Below, piece after piece: positions 35,920 through 45,256 of a DNA stretch of 48,210 nucleotides. Numbering within the stretch: the stretch's first letter is position 1; every line of letters begins with the position of its first letter. Under the pieces are notes generated by a model. The model was given only the letters and a program-made list of their open reading frames with translations. It made no database searches and had not been told where the DNA came from. The translations under genes were made by a program, and so were the position numbers. The stretch lies in NCBI GenBank assembly GCA_020847635.1, contig JADLBQ010000009.1, positions 1-48,210 of the forward strand. Reading direction: 5' to 3'. This DNA is from Bacteroidia bacterium. Its GTDB lineage: Bacteria; Bacteroidota; Bacteroidia; AKYH767-A; OLB10.

Positions 35920-36594
35920 TCATAAAACAAATCGCACGGTTCTAATGAAGCCTTTTTTGGTAAAATAGGATTTAAGTTCTTCCAACCTTTTTTGGGATTC
36001 AATTCCGGTAATTACCAGGTAATAGAGAGGGGAAGGTGATTTTTTCTTATGGCAAATCAGAATTTTCTCAAAATCCTCCTGGAGGTAAAGATCATTTGCC
36101 ACGTAGATCATATGGGGCAGGTAACGGGTTGACCATAAAGAAAGACTGAACTTTTTTAATGAGGCAGGATTACCCAGGCAATCCATAACCTTTGTTGTCC
36201 GGTAAAGGCTGTCAGTAAGGTCATCAGGCTGATATAATTGAACTTCATCCAGAACAACAGGAATCAGACCTTTTGTATGATCACCCAACATCCGGGCAGC
36301 CGACAAGGACAGGTCAATGATTCTGCCCTTAGCGTATGGTCCACGGTCATTAACCCGAACGATTATAGTCTTTCCGGTTTCCTTGTTTTTCACTCTCAGA
36401 AAAGTACCAAATGGAAGGGTCCGGTGGGCAGCAGTCAGATCAGCCATATTGAAAAACTCTCCGCTGGCTGTCCGGTTGCCATGAAAACGGTGCGAATAAA
36501 ATGATGCTTTACCTTCAGCGTGATAAACTGCTTTACCGGTATCCGCATTTTCAGAAATTATTAAAGCGAAAATAAGGATGATTGCAGTGCGCAT
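35920..36594 (-). CDS. RlpA-family septal lytic transglycosylase-like protein
   Basis: The 224-residue protein has a signal peptide (about 1-20), then a double-psi beta-barrel with SFYSHRFHGNRTASGE, AAHRTLPFGT, VRVNDRGPY and IIDLSLSAARMLG, the RlpA pattern with its catalytic-type residues. The C-terminal part ends in a short SPOR-like segment (LVITGIESQKRLEELKSYF) that in RlpA proteins binds denuded septal glycan. It probably cuts or binds peptidoglycan at division sites. Confidence 0.88.
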   Translation of the reverse strand: MRTAIILIFALIISENADTGKAVYHAEGKASFYSHRFHGNRTASGEFFNMADLTAAHRTLPFGTFLRVKNKETGKTIIVRVNDRGPYAKGRIIDLSLSAARMLGDHTKGLIPVVLDEVQLYQPDDLTDSLYRTTKVMDCLGNPASLKKFSLSLWSTRYLPHMIYVANDLYLQEDFEKILICHKKKSPSPLYYLVITGIESQKRLEELKSYFTKKGFIRTVRFVL

Positions 36595-36678
36595 CAGAAT
36601 TTGAATCTGGTAAATATAACTCTTTCTGCATTCAGCCTTTTCTGAAATAATACCTAGCCAGGATGAACAGAACCTGGA

Positions 36679-37245
36679 TCAGCCCAGCCTTCGGCTGATG
36701 ACCTTGCTGACCAGAGCAAAAAGATGCTGCGGACTAAAGTTTCTCCAGTTTAAGGTATCCAGCTCACCTCCGGTAACAAGATAGGAATCCATATTATTTC
36801 GAGTGAATTCTGCCAGCACATGCCGCCTGAAGTTAATTGCAGCAATCCACCCGTCTTCCACATCATCCATCCATTCACTGTAATAACAATCATCTGATGC
36901 ATGGAAATTCAGAACATTTTCTCCAATCAGTATAAAATGCCGGATTCCTCTGCTCAGCATCTCATCAATAACATCACGCTTGAGAAACATGATGTCGTTA
37001 CTAATGGCATCATTCCATTCACCTAAAAATTCAAGAATGGCAAATTGTTTCAGGTAATCAGTAAATAGGATTTTTGTGTAAAGTGTATTGCTTCCGAAAT
37101 CATCCCACTGCGGATGAATGTAATAGTTGTAAATGGTATGGATACAAACGGTTTCATTGTATTCACGTCCGTAGAACGGTGAATATTCGTCTTCGGCAGC
37201 AATGTATAAATCGCGCCAGGAATAAAAGGGTTCGATATCCTGCAT
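36679..37245 (-). CDS. Conserved-looking cytoplasmic protein of unknown function
   Basis: This 188-residue protein is not one I can name. It is acidic and aromatic-rich, with a repeated pattern of Asp/Glu and Tyr/Trp (DCYYSEWMDDVEDGWIAA), no signal peptide and no membrane segment. The start codon is a clear ATG at 37245 and base composition equals its neighbours, so it is very likely real. It lies 66 bp downstream of rlmB on the same strand and may be co-transcribed with it. Confidence 0.7.
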   Translation of the reverse strand: MQDIEPFYSWRDLYIAAEDEYSPFYGREYNETVCIHTIYNYYIHPQWDDFGSNTLYTKILFTDYLKQFAILEFLGEWNDAISNDIMFLKRDVIDEMLSRGIRHFILIGENVLNFHASDDCYYSEWMDDVEDGWIAAINFRRHVLAEFTRNNMDSYLVTGGELDTLNWRNFSPQHLFALVSKVISRRLG

Positions 37246-37311
37246 GACGCAATTGCAAAATTAAATGCAAATTCTAACTTTCGTAGCAGGAGATCTGAGA
37301 AAAAGTTCAGG

Positions 37312-38058
37312 TTAGATCTGTCGCTGCCGGTTAGCTTCATACAAAAGAATGCCCGCAGCTACCGAAACATTTAATGAGGAAATTTTATTGTTCATTGGAA
37401 TTTTGACCAGACTGTCACACAGCCTGAGAAGTCTTAATTCAATTCCTTTTTCTTCTGAACCCATAATGAAAGCACAGGGATTGGAGAAGTCACTTTTTGA
37501 AATAGGTGTTGATGCCTTTTCCGTACAACCAATGACTGTAATGCCTGATTCTTTAAGAAATTTTACGGTAACAGCCAGATCTTTTTCACGGGCTACCGGA
37601 ATATGGTGAAGTGCGCCTGAGGAGGTTTTAACAGCATCTGCATTAATCATAGCACTGCCTTTTTCCGGAATTATAATAAAATCAACATCCAGGCAAACAG
37701 CACTCCTGCTGAGGGCTCCAAGATTTCTGACATCGGTAATCTGATCAAGAATTAGAATTAAGGGAACTTTGCCGGATTCAAACAGGAGCGGAACCAGGTT
37801 TTCAGTTTTCTGATATTCTATTTCAGAAAGAAAACAAATGACACCCTGATGATGATGTCCGGCTAACCGGTTTAGCTTTTCAACCGGTATATCTGTCCAG
37901 GGAATATGATGAGACTTGAGTACTTGCTTCAACTTTCTGATTGCATCACTTCTGGATTGGCGTTCAATAAAAATTCGTTCGATTTCTTTTCCGGCTAAAA
38001 CCGCTTCGGTAACCGGATTAACTCCATAAACAGGCTTGTTTTTTTTTTCTGACGTCAT
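37312..38058 (-). CDS. rlmB: 23S rRNA 2'-O-methyltransferase RlmB (SpoU/TrmH family)
   Basis: The 248-residue protein has an N-terminal substrate-binding domain (YGVNPVTEAVLAG) and the three SPOUT knot motifs: DQITDVRNLGALSRSA with Asn/Arg, IMGSEEKGI, and IPMNNKISSLNVSVAAGILLYE in pieces. It methylates the ribose of G2251 in 23S rRNA. The length equals the usual 245-250 residues. Confidence 0.92.
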   Translation of the reverse strand: MTSEKKNKPVYGVNPVTEAVLAGKEIERIFIERQSRSDAIRKLKQVLKSHHIPWTDIPVEKLNRLAGHHHQGVICFLSEIEYQKTENLVPLLFESGKVPLILILDQITDVRNLGALSRSAVCLDVDFIIIPEKGSAMINADAVKTSSGALHHIPVAREKDLAVTVKFLKESGITVIGCTEKASTPISKSDFSNPCAFIMGSEEKGIELRLLRLCDSLVKIPMNNKISSLNVSVAAGILLYEANRQRQI

Positions 38059-38115
38059 AAGCTGCTTCGCAAAGGTGAGAAGAAGTTTACAGATTCAGAT
38101 AATTGGCAGGTGAGT

Positions 38116-41100
38116 TTATTTCATTATTTTCCGGGATGCTCGGAATTCACCCTGATTAATCAGCAGGAAATAAGTGCCCCGTGGCAGCTTCGATCCATCC
38201 CTGAATTCAAATTGGTTTGATCCGGCATTTCGGAATGTATTCGCATGATAGACTGACTTACCATTGCCATTGACAAGCCGGATGAGTGTTTCACCATCAG
38301 CTTGAAGAGTGAATTCAACAATAAAGGATTCGCTGAATGGATTGGGTGCAATGGATGAAATTTCAATCTCGGAAGTGCCTATATCATTTCCGAATTCCAC
38401 TTTGGCAATCCTGGAATGAGAGATAGTTCCGTCAAAGTCAACCTGACGTAACCGATAGTAGGAAATACCTTTTAATGGAGATTCATCTGTAAAATGGTAA
38501 AGTTGCATAACTGAAGTTGTTCCTGCACCATTAACTTTCCCGATAGATTCAAATTTGCTTCCGTCTCTTGATTTTTCAACCATGAAATAGTCATTGTTTT
38601 TTTCAGATGCAGTTTTCCATTCAAGTTCAACCAACATGTTCTTTTTTTCTGCTGTAAAGGCAATCAGTTCAACCGGTAATGGAGATGGCTGGCTGACTAA
38701 AACCAAAGGCAGAAAATCGCTGAAGGATGTGACTGTTACAGTTCCGGTTCCGGATGTTACACCGGTTCCGTTACCCTGTGGAGGTAACCACTGGCTTCCG
38801 TTCCATGCCTGAACTGAAAAGATTCCGGTTCGTAAGGAAGGATCACACGTATTCTCGCTTCCGGTATAAGTTAAGCTAAGGTTTCCGGTTAAGCCGGGCG
38901 CTTGAATAACCCACCAGCGGTCAATCACATTACCAACAGAAACATCAACATAGTTCTGATACATATTGGTTACTGCTGCAACATGGCTGAGGCCGGTCCA
39001 GGGAGTATTGTTGGTCATTAAAGTTCTTCTTGTAGAAATTTCTGCGTACCCATTTCCTGAAGTTGGAGTCAGTATCACCGGGATGTATTCTGTTGATGAA
39101 ACTGCAAATGGAAATGTATAACTTCCTGAAGTCAGATTTTCCCATCGGACAATTCCATTATTGATGGCTGAATTAGTTTCACTTTTTATATATCCTGAGG
39201 TTCGGGTAATGGCATTGGTATTTCCTGATTCAATTGTGATTTTGTAGTTGTTCAGAAAAAATTCTCCTTTTACTAAATCCAGCTGCGTCCGGATGTAAAC
39301 ATTATCAGCAACTGGATTAACATATTGTATACCCGTAGTACCATTAAAATTTATTCTGAGGATACCATATTTCTGATTATTTGTAGTGGCAGTTCCGTTA
39401 CCGGTTCCGGTAATGACCTGGTTATTGTTCCCGTTATATTCAATGATACTTGAAGGCTCCAGGTAGTAGGTTAAATTTCCTGTTGCAGAAACAGCTGCAG
39501 TATTGGTGCCGTCATAAAGTCCTTGGGTTCGGGTAGTTGTCAGCAATCCGTTATTTTCAATATAAAAGGACGAAGTGGATTGAGAACCATTACTCATGAT
39601 TTGATTTTGGCCAAGAACCATCGTTCCGCCTGATTCAATTTTGAATAAATTGTTTTGTAAAACAGACGAATGTGAAGCAACCTGGACATTCCCGGATGCA
39701 ATCAATAAGGTATTCCCGGTCTTTACCAGTTGTTTAACCTGTTGAATATAATGAGAACCAGACCGGCTGAAACTGATAACTCCGCTACGGGCAAAAACCA
39801 GGTTCCCGAATTTTGTGTTGGTTCCCGGGCCGGCAGCGGTCATGACACCATATCCTGAGACCGAATAGGATGGACCATTGAGGTTGATAACATGCTCTGC
39901 TGTTGATGGATTACTTTGGTTTGAGAAATTAATAGTTCCACCACTTTGTGTAAAATTTCCGTTGATGGTTATTACACTGGGAACAGTTGTTATAGCCGAG
40001 GCGTTATTATAAACATACATATTACCCCCGGTTTGCACGTAATTGCCATTGATGGTTGTATTTTGTACTCCATTGCCTCCTTTATGTGACATTGTACCTC
40101 CGCTGATGGTTGTATTCCCGTTAATTGTTACATTACTTGAATTGCCAAAAGCTGACAAAAAGAGCGAGCCATTGCTTACAGTTAAATTGTTGTTGAAGTT
40201 TAATGTAGTTGGATGATCTATTCCCGGAGCTCCGTAATTGAAACGGTTATTTCCTCCGGCAACACTTACATTCCCGGAAATTGTTACTGTTTCCTGATTA
40301 TTGGATGCATTGGAAATAAACTCTCCTGAATTATTTCCTGAGATGGTAAGATCACCATTGATAACCCAGGTGAAGGAAGGCGTATTATAGGTTGAGCTGA
40401 GTATTGACAGCCCGACTCCTCTGAATATATCATTTACAGATGTGAAGTTTATGGATACATTGCCGTTCACGGTCAGATAACAGGCATTGCCGTTAACATG
40501 GCAGCCGTATTGTCCCATCCACCATCCTCCGGAGAAATTGATACTCCCAAATACTAAAGTTGATACACCTGCATTGAATGAAGAAAGATTATAAATCCCT
40601 CTGAAATCACTGGCGCTGTTAGACTGGGTATAGGAGCCGTTAACATTCATTTTAAATGTTCCGTTCCCAATACCAGAAACACCATTGTTATAAATACCAA
40701 AAAACTTTCCTGTGTTTACAATATTACCCGAAACATTAATAGTAAGGCTTCCATTACCGTTATAAATACCATTCAACATCCCGTTATTAATTGTTATGCT
40801 TCCAGTTGATAGTGTAAATGATGAATTATGGGTACCACTATGAAGATCCAGATAAGCATTGGAACTGCTTAACGTGATGCTCCCAATAGAAGTATTGGAA
40901 ATGGAGGAGGATTTGTCTAATACGATCCAGCCTGTTTCAATTGTCAGGTTTCCCAGAATCTGGTGAGCCTGAAAGTAATTATCCTGATCCCATTCGTTAA
41001 TAAAAAATCCACCATAATCAAATTCAACATTACCAAAGTTCCCGGTAACCACCGAACCGAGGGGTACAGAAAAATTATACCATTTTTTAATAATAAGCGT

Positions 41101-41544
41101 TGAAGTCGGGTGAAAGTTTTCAATTCCATTCGTAAAGAGTGTAGCACCACTGACTGTATTGGATCTTGGCTCCCATGTAAACGAACCGGTTGCTCCAATG
41201 GTAAATGATTTATTGGCAGAAAAACCAATATCACCACTATTCATTGTCATGGTGCCATTGACAACCAAATTGTTTGAGATTGTTAATTTCCTATTGGCAT
41301 TAAACTTCAATACTCCGCCTGAGTTAACGGTTACATTCTTTATTGTATAATTGTTGTTAACAGTGACTGTATGACCAGCAGCTATGATTACATCATCTCC
41401 TGAAGCCGGAACGCCTGTAGGGTTCCAGGTGGAAGCAGTTCCCCAGTTCCCGGATGCTTTTGAAGTCTTTGTTGCTGAAAATACAGAAGTTGAAAATAAT
41501 GTGACTCCAGTCAGGAGCAAGTACCAGGTAAATAGCTTTTTCAT
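38116..41544 (-). CDS. Large secreted beta-helical surface protein with T9SS sorting domain
   Basis: The 1142-residue protein has a signal peptide (1-23) and a G8-like opening (WNPTGVPASGDDVIIAAGHT). It continues for about 800 residues of Asn/Gly/Ser/Thr-rich repeats with short beta strands (variants of ITINGNFTQSGGT), as in parallel beta-helix adhesins or polysaccharide-binding proteins. From about residue 975 come an Ig-like module (PLPVELIAFTAEKKN, WKTASEKNNDYFMVEKS) and a C-terminal type A sorting domain (APNPFSESF, then GTYFLLI and a final basic RKIMK). The protein is thus exported by the type IX system and likely attached to the surface. No catalytic residues were recognised. Confidence 0.9.
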   Translation of the reverse strand: MKKLFTWYLLLTGVTLFSTSVFSATKTSKASGNWGTASTWNPTGVPASGDDVIIAAGHTVTVNNNYTIKNVTVNSGGVLKFNANRKLTISNNLVVNGTMTMNSGDIGFSANKSFTIGATGSFTWEPRSNTVSGATLFTNGIENFHPTSTLIIKKWYNFSVPLGSVVTGNFGNVEFDYGGFFINEWDQDNYFQAHQILGNLTIETGWIVLDKSSSISNTSIGSITLSSSNAYLDLHSGTHNSSFTLSTGSITINNGMLNGIYNGNGSLTINVSGNIVNTGKFFGIYNNGVSGIGNGTFKMNVNGSYTQSNSASDFRGIYNLSSFNAGVSTLVFGSINFSGGWWMGQYGCHVNGNACYLTVNGNVSINFTSVNDIFRGVGLSILSSTYNTPSFTWVINGDLTISGNNSGEFISNASNNQETVTISGNVSVAGGNNRFNYGAPGIDHPTTLNFNNNLTVSNGSLFLSAFGNSSNVTINGNTTISGGTMSHKGGNGVQNTTINGNYVQTGGNMYVYNNASAITTVPSVITINGNFTQSGGTINFSNQSNPSTAEHVINLNGPSYSVSGYGVMTAAGPGTNTKFGNLVFARSGVISFSRSGSHYIQQVKQLVKTGNTLLIASGNVQVASHSSVLQNNLFKIESGGTMVLGQNQIMSNGSQSTSSFYIENNGLLTTTRTQGLYDGTNTAAVSATGNLTYYLEPSSIIEYNGNNNQVITGTGNGTATTNNQKYGILRINFNGTTGIQYVNPVADNVYIRTQLDLVKGEFFLNNYKITIESGNTNAITRTSGYIKSETNSAINNGIVRWENLTSGSYTFPFAVSSTEYIPVILTPTSGNGYAEISTRRTLMTNNTPWTGLSHVAAVTNMYQNYVDVSVGNVIDRWWVIQAPGLTGNLSLTYTGSENTCDPSLRTGIFSVQAWNGSQWLPPQGNGTGVTSGTGTVTVTSFSDFLPLVLVSQPSPLPVELIAFTAEKKNMLVELEWKTASEKNNDYFMVEKSRDGSKFESIGKVNGAGTTSVMQLYHFTDESPLKGISYYRLRQVDFDGTISHSRIAKVEFGNDIGTSEIEISSIAPNPFSESFIVEFTLQADGETLIRLVNGNGKSVYHANTFRNAGSNQFEFRDGSKLPRGTYFLLINQGEFRASRKIMK

Positions 41545-41586
41545 GGATTTCGGTTTTTAAACTACAATCATTTATTGGTGTCCGGT

Positions 41587-41877
41587 TTATTTTTTAAAAA
41601 GCCTGGCTCTGGGTTTATCGGATGAGGCTATGTTTCGCTGAGTTTCTGTGCTGATTTGTGGCTGGCTAACACTCAGATCTGTACTGGCTGGTAAGTCAGT
41701 CACAATGATGACATCATCAGTCATTGCCTGAGAAGTTTCTGTATCACCAAGATTCATATAGATAAAGGCAGAAATGCCGGCAATCATTCCAATTCCCAGA
41801 GCAATTATGGTTTTATTTAACTTGACTTTTAGCCGCTGGTTTTGTCGTAAACCATGTTGGCCAGATGATCGTTTCAT
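41587..41877 (-). CDS. Small single-pass membrane protein of unknown function
   Basis: The 96-residue protein has a basic N-terminus (about 1-22), one membrane helix (about 23-42) and an acidic, Ser/Thr-rich tail ending in a basic ARLFKK. The family is unknown. It lies 42 bp upstream of the T9SS protein gene on the same strand, so it may be co-expressed with it, perhaps in its display. The start at 41877 is preceded by a run of pyrimidines without a clear ribosome site. Confidence 0.6.
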   Translation of the reverse strand: MKRSSGQHGLRQNQRLKVKLNKTIIALGIGMIAGISAFIYMNLGDTETSQAMTDDVIIVTDLPASTDLSVSQPQISTETQRNIASSDKPRARLFKK

Positions 41878-41940
41878 ATTTTTGGTTTTGAAACACTTTT
41901 ACTTCAGGAGGCACTTTTTGTTACAAAAACAATGAAATTC

Positions 41941-41970
41941 TTGCTATTACAAATTGAAATGCGATCTTTG
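41941..41970 (+). promoter_or_regulatory. Probable rpmB promoter
   Basis: TTG (41941-41943), 19 bp, then GATCTTTG (41963-41970), one base off TAnnTTTG. The spacing is exactly the consensus and the element lies 57 bp before the L28 start codon. Confidence 0.55.
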
Positions 41971-42027
41971 CAACCCTTTGCCAAAACAGGCAGGTGCATT
42001 AGTTATAAACCGTTAACAATCAGGAAT

Positions 42028-42261
42028 ATGTCACGCATATGCGATATCACAGGGAAAAAATCAATTGTTGGAAATAAAGTATCATTTTCTAACAAGAAGA
42101 CAAAGCGCAGATTTAACCCGAACCTGCAGGTTAAGAAATTCTATTTACCTGAAACAGGAGAATGGGTAACACTTAAAGTTTCCACTTCAGCAATTCGCAC
42201 CATCAATAAAAAGGGAATTACCAAAACTATTATTGATGCAATCAGAAAAGGGAAAATTTAA
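42028..42261 (+). CDS. rpmB: Ribosomal protein L28
   Basis: The 77-residue protein begins at ATG 42028 (MSRICDITGKKSIVGNKVSF), with KRRFNPNLQVKKFYL and the C-terminal ITKTIIDAIRKGKI of L28. It has a single Cys near the N-terminus and no paired zinc Cys. The upstream in-frame sequence is non-coding and includes the promoter. The aminopeptidase gene starts inside its last codons, a 26-bp overlap. Confidence 0.96.
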   Translation: MSRICDITGKKSIVGNKVSFSNKKTKRRFNPNLQVKKFYLPETGEWVTLKVSTSAIRTINKKGITKTIIDAIRKGKI

Positions 42262-43738
42262 TCTGAGTTTCGCTAATCTTCCATGCCCGGTTAAAAGCCT
42301 TGTTTTAACCGGGATACTTTTTTCAAGCCTGTTGCTTCCATTCAAAGGCATAAATGCCCAGGGAATTGAAAATAACAGCAAGGAGATTGTTCCGGCTGAA
42401 AGCCTGTATGACACGGATTGGTTACCAGCTTCATTTCATCAATCCAGAAGACAGTTGCTTCGCCAGAAAATGGTTGATAACTCAGTTGCTGTTTTTCTTG
42501 CAGCTCCTGTAAGGGTTCGTTCCAATGATGTTAATTACAAGTATCATCAGAATCCTGATTTTTTCTATTACACAGGCTACAATTTCCCCGATGCATTGTT
42601 AATCATTTTTAAAACTCCTCAAACAATTAATGGGGTTACTTCAGATGAGTTTATATTTGTTGGTAAAAACAATGAACTAACCGAAACCTGGACAGGAAAA
42701 ATCCCTTCTGCGGATGAGGTAAAAGCAGTTTCAGCCATTTCTTCTGTTTTCTATAACACCAGTTTTGATAAAACAGACTGGAAGCTGAATGATTTTGAAA
42801 AGATTTATTTTAAAGTACCTCCTGACATTAATTATTCATCAAGCACAACTGGCAGTACGGGCTGGCTGGCCGGTAAGCTTAAGCAAGTGGCTGAAACCAC
42901 CACGGCCGGTCTTGATCGGGTCAGTATTGCCAAAATCAACGCTGAACTGAGAGAAATTAAAACCCCAGAAGAACTGGAGTTAATGCGAAAGGCAATTAAT
43001 CTCACTTGCAGGGGATTTAATGAGGTCCTTAAAGCTGCTAAACCGGGAATGACAGAATACCAACTTCAGTCAATTAATGAATATTTTTGGTTTACCGGAG
43101 GAGCTGAGTATTCAGGATACCCATCTATTGTTGGTGGTGGCCACAATTCCTGTGTTCTGCACTATGAATCAAATCGGAAAAAACTGGTTGCCGGGGATAT
43201 TCTGGTTATGGATATGGGGGCTGAATATCATGGATATACTGCTGATGTAACCCGCTCTTTTCCGATTAACGGCAAATTCTCTGCCGAGCAAAAAGCCATT
43301 TATGAGATTGTACTAAAAGCTCAGGAAGCTGGTATTAAAGCAGCTTTACCTGGCAATAGTTTTAATGAGCCTCATAAGCAAGCTACCAAAGTCATTGCCG
43401 ATGGTTTGATAAAACTTGGAATCATCCATTCCGAACAAGAAGTAAGCCGGTATTTTATGCATGGTACTTCGCATTATCTGGGTTTAGATGTTCATGATGC
43501 TGGAACATACGGCCCTTTACAACCCAACTCTGTTATTACTGTTGAACCGGGAATTTATATTAAAAACGGTTCTCCTTGTGATTCCAAATGGTGGAATATC
43601 GGAATCCGTATAGAAGATGATATTCTGATTACTGAGAATGAACCGGTTAATCTTTCAGGATGCATTCCTAAGACAGTTCAGGAAATTGAATCAATCATGG
43701 CAGAAGAAAGCCTGTTTGATAGGATATATGACCATTAA
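42236..43738 (+). CDS. Exported M24 aminopeptidase P (Xaa-Pro aminopeptidase family)
   Basis: The 500-residue protein starts at ATG 42236 inside the end of rpmB. Its leader (about 1-42) has a hydrophobic core LVLTGILFSSLLLPF and ends in GINAQ, so it should be exported to the periplasm. The N-terminal aminopeptidase P domain (about 60-200) is followed by a pita-bread catalytic domain with metal ligands in DMGAEYHGYTADVTRSF, GTSHYLGLDVHD, TVEPGIYI and GIRIEDDILIT. It removes an N-terminal residue before proline, and probably serves peptide use. It stands between two ribosomal protein genes. Confidence 0.9.
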   Translation: MQSEKGKFNLSFANLPCPVKSLVLTGILFSSLLLPFKGINAQGIENNSKEIVPAESLYDTDWLPASFHQSRRQLLRQKMVDNSVAVFLAAPVRVRSNDVNYKYHQNPDFFYYTGYNFPDALLIIFKTPQTINGVTSDEFIFVGKNNELTETWTGKIPSADEVKAVSAISSVFYNTSFDKTDWKLNDFEKIYFKVPPDINYSSSTTGSTGWLAGKLKQVAETTTAGLDRVSIAKINAELREIKTPEELELMRKAINLTCRGFNEVLKAAKPGMTEYQLQSINEYFWFTGGAEYSGYPSIVGGGHNSCVLHYESNRKKLVAGDILVMDMGAEYHGYTADVTRSFPINGKFSAEQKAIYEIVLKAQEAGIKAALPGNSFNEPHKQATKVIADGLIKLGIIHSEQEVSRYFMHGTSHYLGLDVHDAGTYGPLQPNSVITVEPGIYIKNGSPCDSKWWNIGIRIEDDILITENEPVNLSGCIPKTVQEIESIMAEESLFDRIYDH

Positions 43739-43742
43739 TCTC

Positions 43743-43772
43743 TTGTTTATTGAGCGGGTTGAATTATATTTG
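43743..43772 (+). promoter_or_regulatory. rpmG promoter with perfect Bacteroidota consensus
   Basis: TTG (43743-43745), 19-bp spacer, TATATTTG (43765-43772). Both elements and spacing match the consensus exactly. It starts just after the aminopeptidase stop and 31 bp before the L33 start codon. Confidence 0.75.
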
Positions 43773-43802
43773 CGCTCCCATAACTAAAATTAACAGAATT
43801 TT

Positions 43803-43985
43803 ATGGCTAAGAAAGGTAACAGGGTACAGGTAATTCTTGAATGTACCGAACATAAAAACAGTGGTATGCCGGGAACTTCCAGGTATATCACTACCAAAAA
43901 CAAGAAAAACAGTACGGAAAGACTGGAGTTGATGAAATACAATCCGATTCTGAAGAAAAAAACACTTCATAAAGAAATAAAATAA
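43803..43985 (+). CDS. rpmG: Ribosomal protein L33
   Basis: The 60-residue protein ([52 protein letters not shown]) is L33 of the type without a full set of zinc cysteines; only one Cys is present. It is followed after 19 bp by the DUF4295 gene, the usual Bacteroidota order. Confidence 0.95.
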   Translation: MAKKGNRVQVILECTEHKNSGMPGTSRYITTKNKKNSTERLELMKYNPILKKKTLHKEIK

Positions 43986-44004
43986 CAGTTCAACCCGAAT
44001 AATT

Positions 44005-44160
44005 ATGGCTAAAAAAGTTGTTGCAACGTTAAAATCAGGGAAGGGAAAGGATTTTTCCAAAGTCATTAAAATGGTAAAGAATGAAGCTACCGGCTCTTAT
44101 TCGTTTAAAGAAGAAGTGGTTCATAACGACCATGTAAAGGACTTTTTAAAGGGTAAATAA
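44005..44160 (+). CDS. DUF4295 small basic protein
   Basis: The 51-residue, Lys-rich protein (MAKKVVATLKSGKGKDFSKV ... VKDFLKGK) matches the short DUF4295 proteins found between L33 and FtsY genes in Bacteroidota. It has no Cys and its function is unknown, but linkage and basic nature suggest a ribosome association. A terminator follows it. Confidence 0.85.
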   Translation: MAKKVVATLKSGKGKDFSKVIKMVKNEATGSYSFKEEVVHNDHVKDFLKGK

Positions 44161-44181
44161 TTGATGTATTGAACGGCAGAG

Positions 44182-44217
44182 GCTTCTTTCCTGACGGGGA
44201 AGAAGCTTTCTTTTTTA
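44182..44217 (+). terminator. Terminator after the rpmG-DUF4295 unit
   Basis: GCTTCTTTCC (44182-44191) pairs with GGGAAGAAGC (44197-44206) through nine Watson-Crick pairs and one G-U, with a 5-base loop, followed by TTTCTTTTTT. ftsY starts 21 bp further, so read-through may still occur. Confidence 0.75.
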
Positions 44218-44237
44218 CTGTGAATTAATTGAGCATT

Positions 44238-45203
44238 ATGGCATTGTTTGGATTGTTTTCAAAAGAGAAAAAAGAAAGCCTTGATAAGGGGCTTGAAAAG
44301 ACCCGAACCGGTCTTTTTTCAAGACTGGCAAAAGTCATTGCCGGAAAATCTACTGTTGACGACACGGTGCTTGATAATCTTGAAGAAGTATTGCTTTCAA
44401 GCGATGTTGGGGTTCAAACAACATTAAAAATTATTGACAGATTGCAAAAAAGGGTTACCAAGGATAAATATGTCGGAATGGAAGGATTGCAGGCGTTATT
44501 AAAAGATGAAGTCAAACTTTTGCTTACTGAACGCGAAGAAGAAAGTAAATTACAAAATCCATTTGAATCTGCTGTGAAGCCTTATGTCATTATGGTTGTA
44601 GGGGTTAACGGAGTCGGCAAGACAACAACAATCGGTAAACTGGCATTTCAGCTTAAGCAAGCCGGGAAAAAAGTATTACTGGGAGCTGCCGATACCTTTC
44701 GTGCTGCAGCAGTTGACCAGCTTACAATCTGGAGTGAAAGAGCCGAGGTCCCATTGGTGTCACAAGGTATGGGTGCTGACCCGGCATCAGTTGCTTTTGA
44801 TACGGTGAAGACGGGTTTAACACAGCAGGCAGATGTGATTATTATTGATACAGCAGGCCGGTTGCATAACAAAGTCAACCTGATGAATGAACTCTCAAAA
44901 ATTAAAAGGGTGATACAAAAGGTGATTCCTGAAGCCCCGCATGAAGTCTTACTTGTGCTGGATGCATCAACAGGTCAGAATGCAATTGAGCAGGCAAAAC
45001 AATTTACTGCAGCAACTGAAGTTAATGCTTTAGCCTTAACAAAACTTGACGGAACTGCCAAAGGTGGAGTGGTTATTGGTTTGTCAGATGAATTTAAAAT
45101 TCCGGTTAAATACATCGGAGTAGGTGAGAAGAAGGAAGATCTTCAGCTCTTTGATAAAGCTTCTTTTGTAGATGCTTTGTTTAATACCTCAATAAACGGT
45201 TAA
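44238..45203 (+). CDS. ftsY: Signal recognition particle receptor FtsY
   Basis: The 321-residue protein (ATG 44238, MALFGLFSKEKKES) has a short N region and a full NG GTPase domain: GVNGVGKTTTIGKLA (P-loop), DTFRAAAVDQL, DTAGRLHN and TKLDGTAKGG. It docks the SRP-ribosome complex at the membrane for co-translational insertion. The acidic A domain of the E. coli protein is absent, as is usual in this phylum. Confidence 0.96.
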   Translation: MALFGLFSKEKKESLDKGLEKTRTGLFSRLAKVIAGKSTVDDTVLDNLEEVLLSSDVGVQTTLKIIDRLQKRVTKDKYVGMEGLQALLKDEVKLLLTEREEESKLQNPFESAVKPYVIMVVGVNGVGKTTTIGKLAFQLKQAGKKVLLGAADTFRAAAVDQLTIWSERAEVPLVSQGMGADPASVAFDTVKTGLTQQADVIIIDTAGRLHNKVNLMNELSKIKRVIQKVIPEAPHEVLLVLDASTGQNAIEQAKQFTAATEVNALALTKLDGTAKGGVVIGLSDEFKIPVKYIGVGEKKEDLQLFDKASFVDALFNTSING

Positions 45204-45256
45204 CCTTCGATTTAAAATCACCATTCCGGATGGAAACTATATAAAAACAAAATAAA

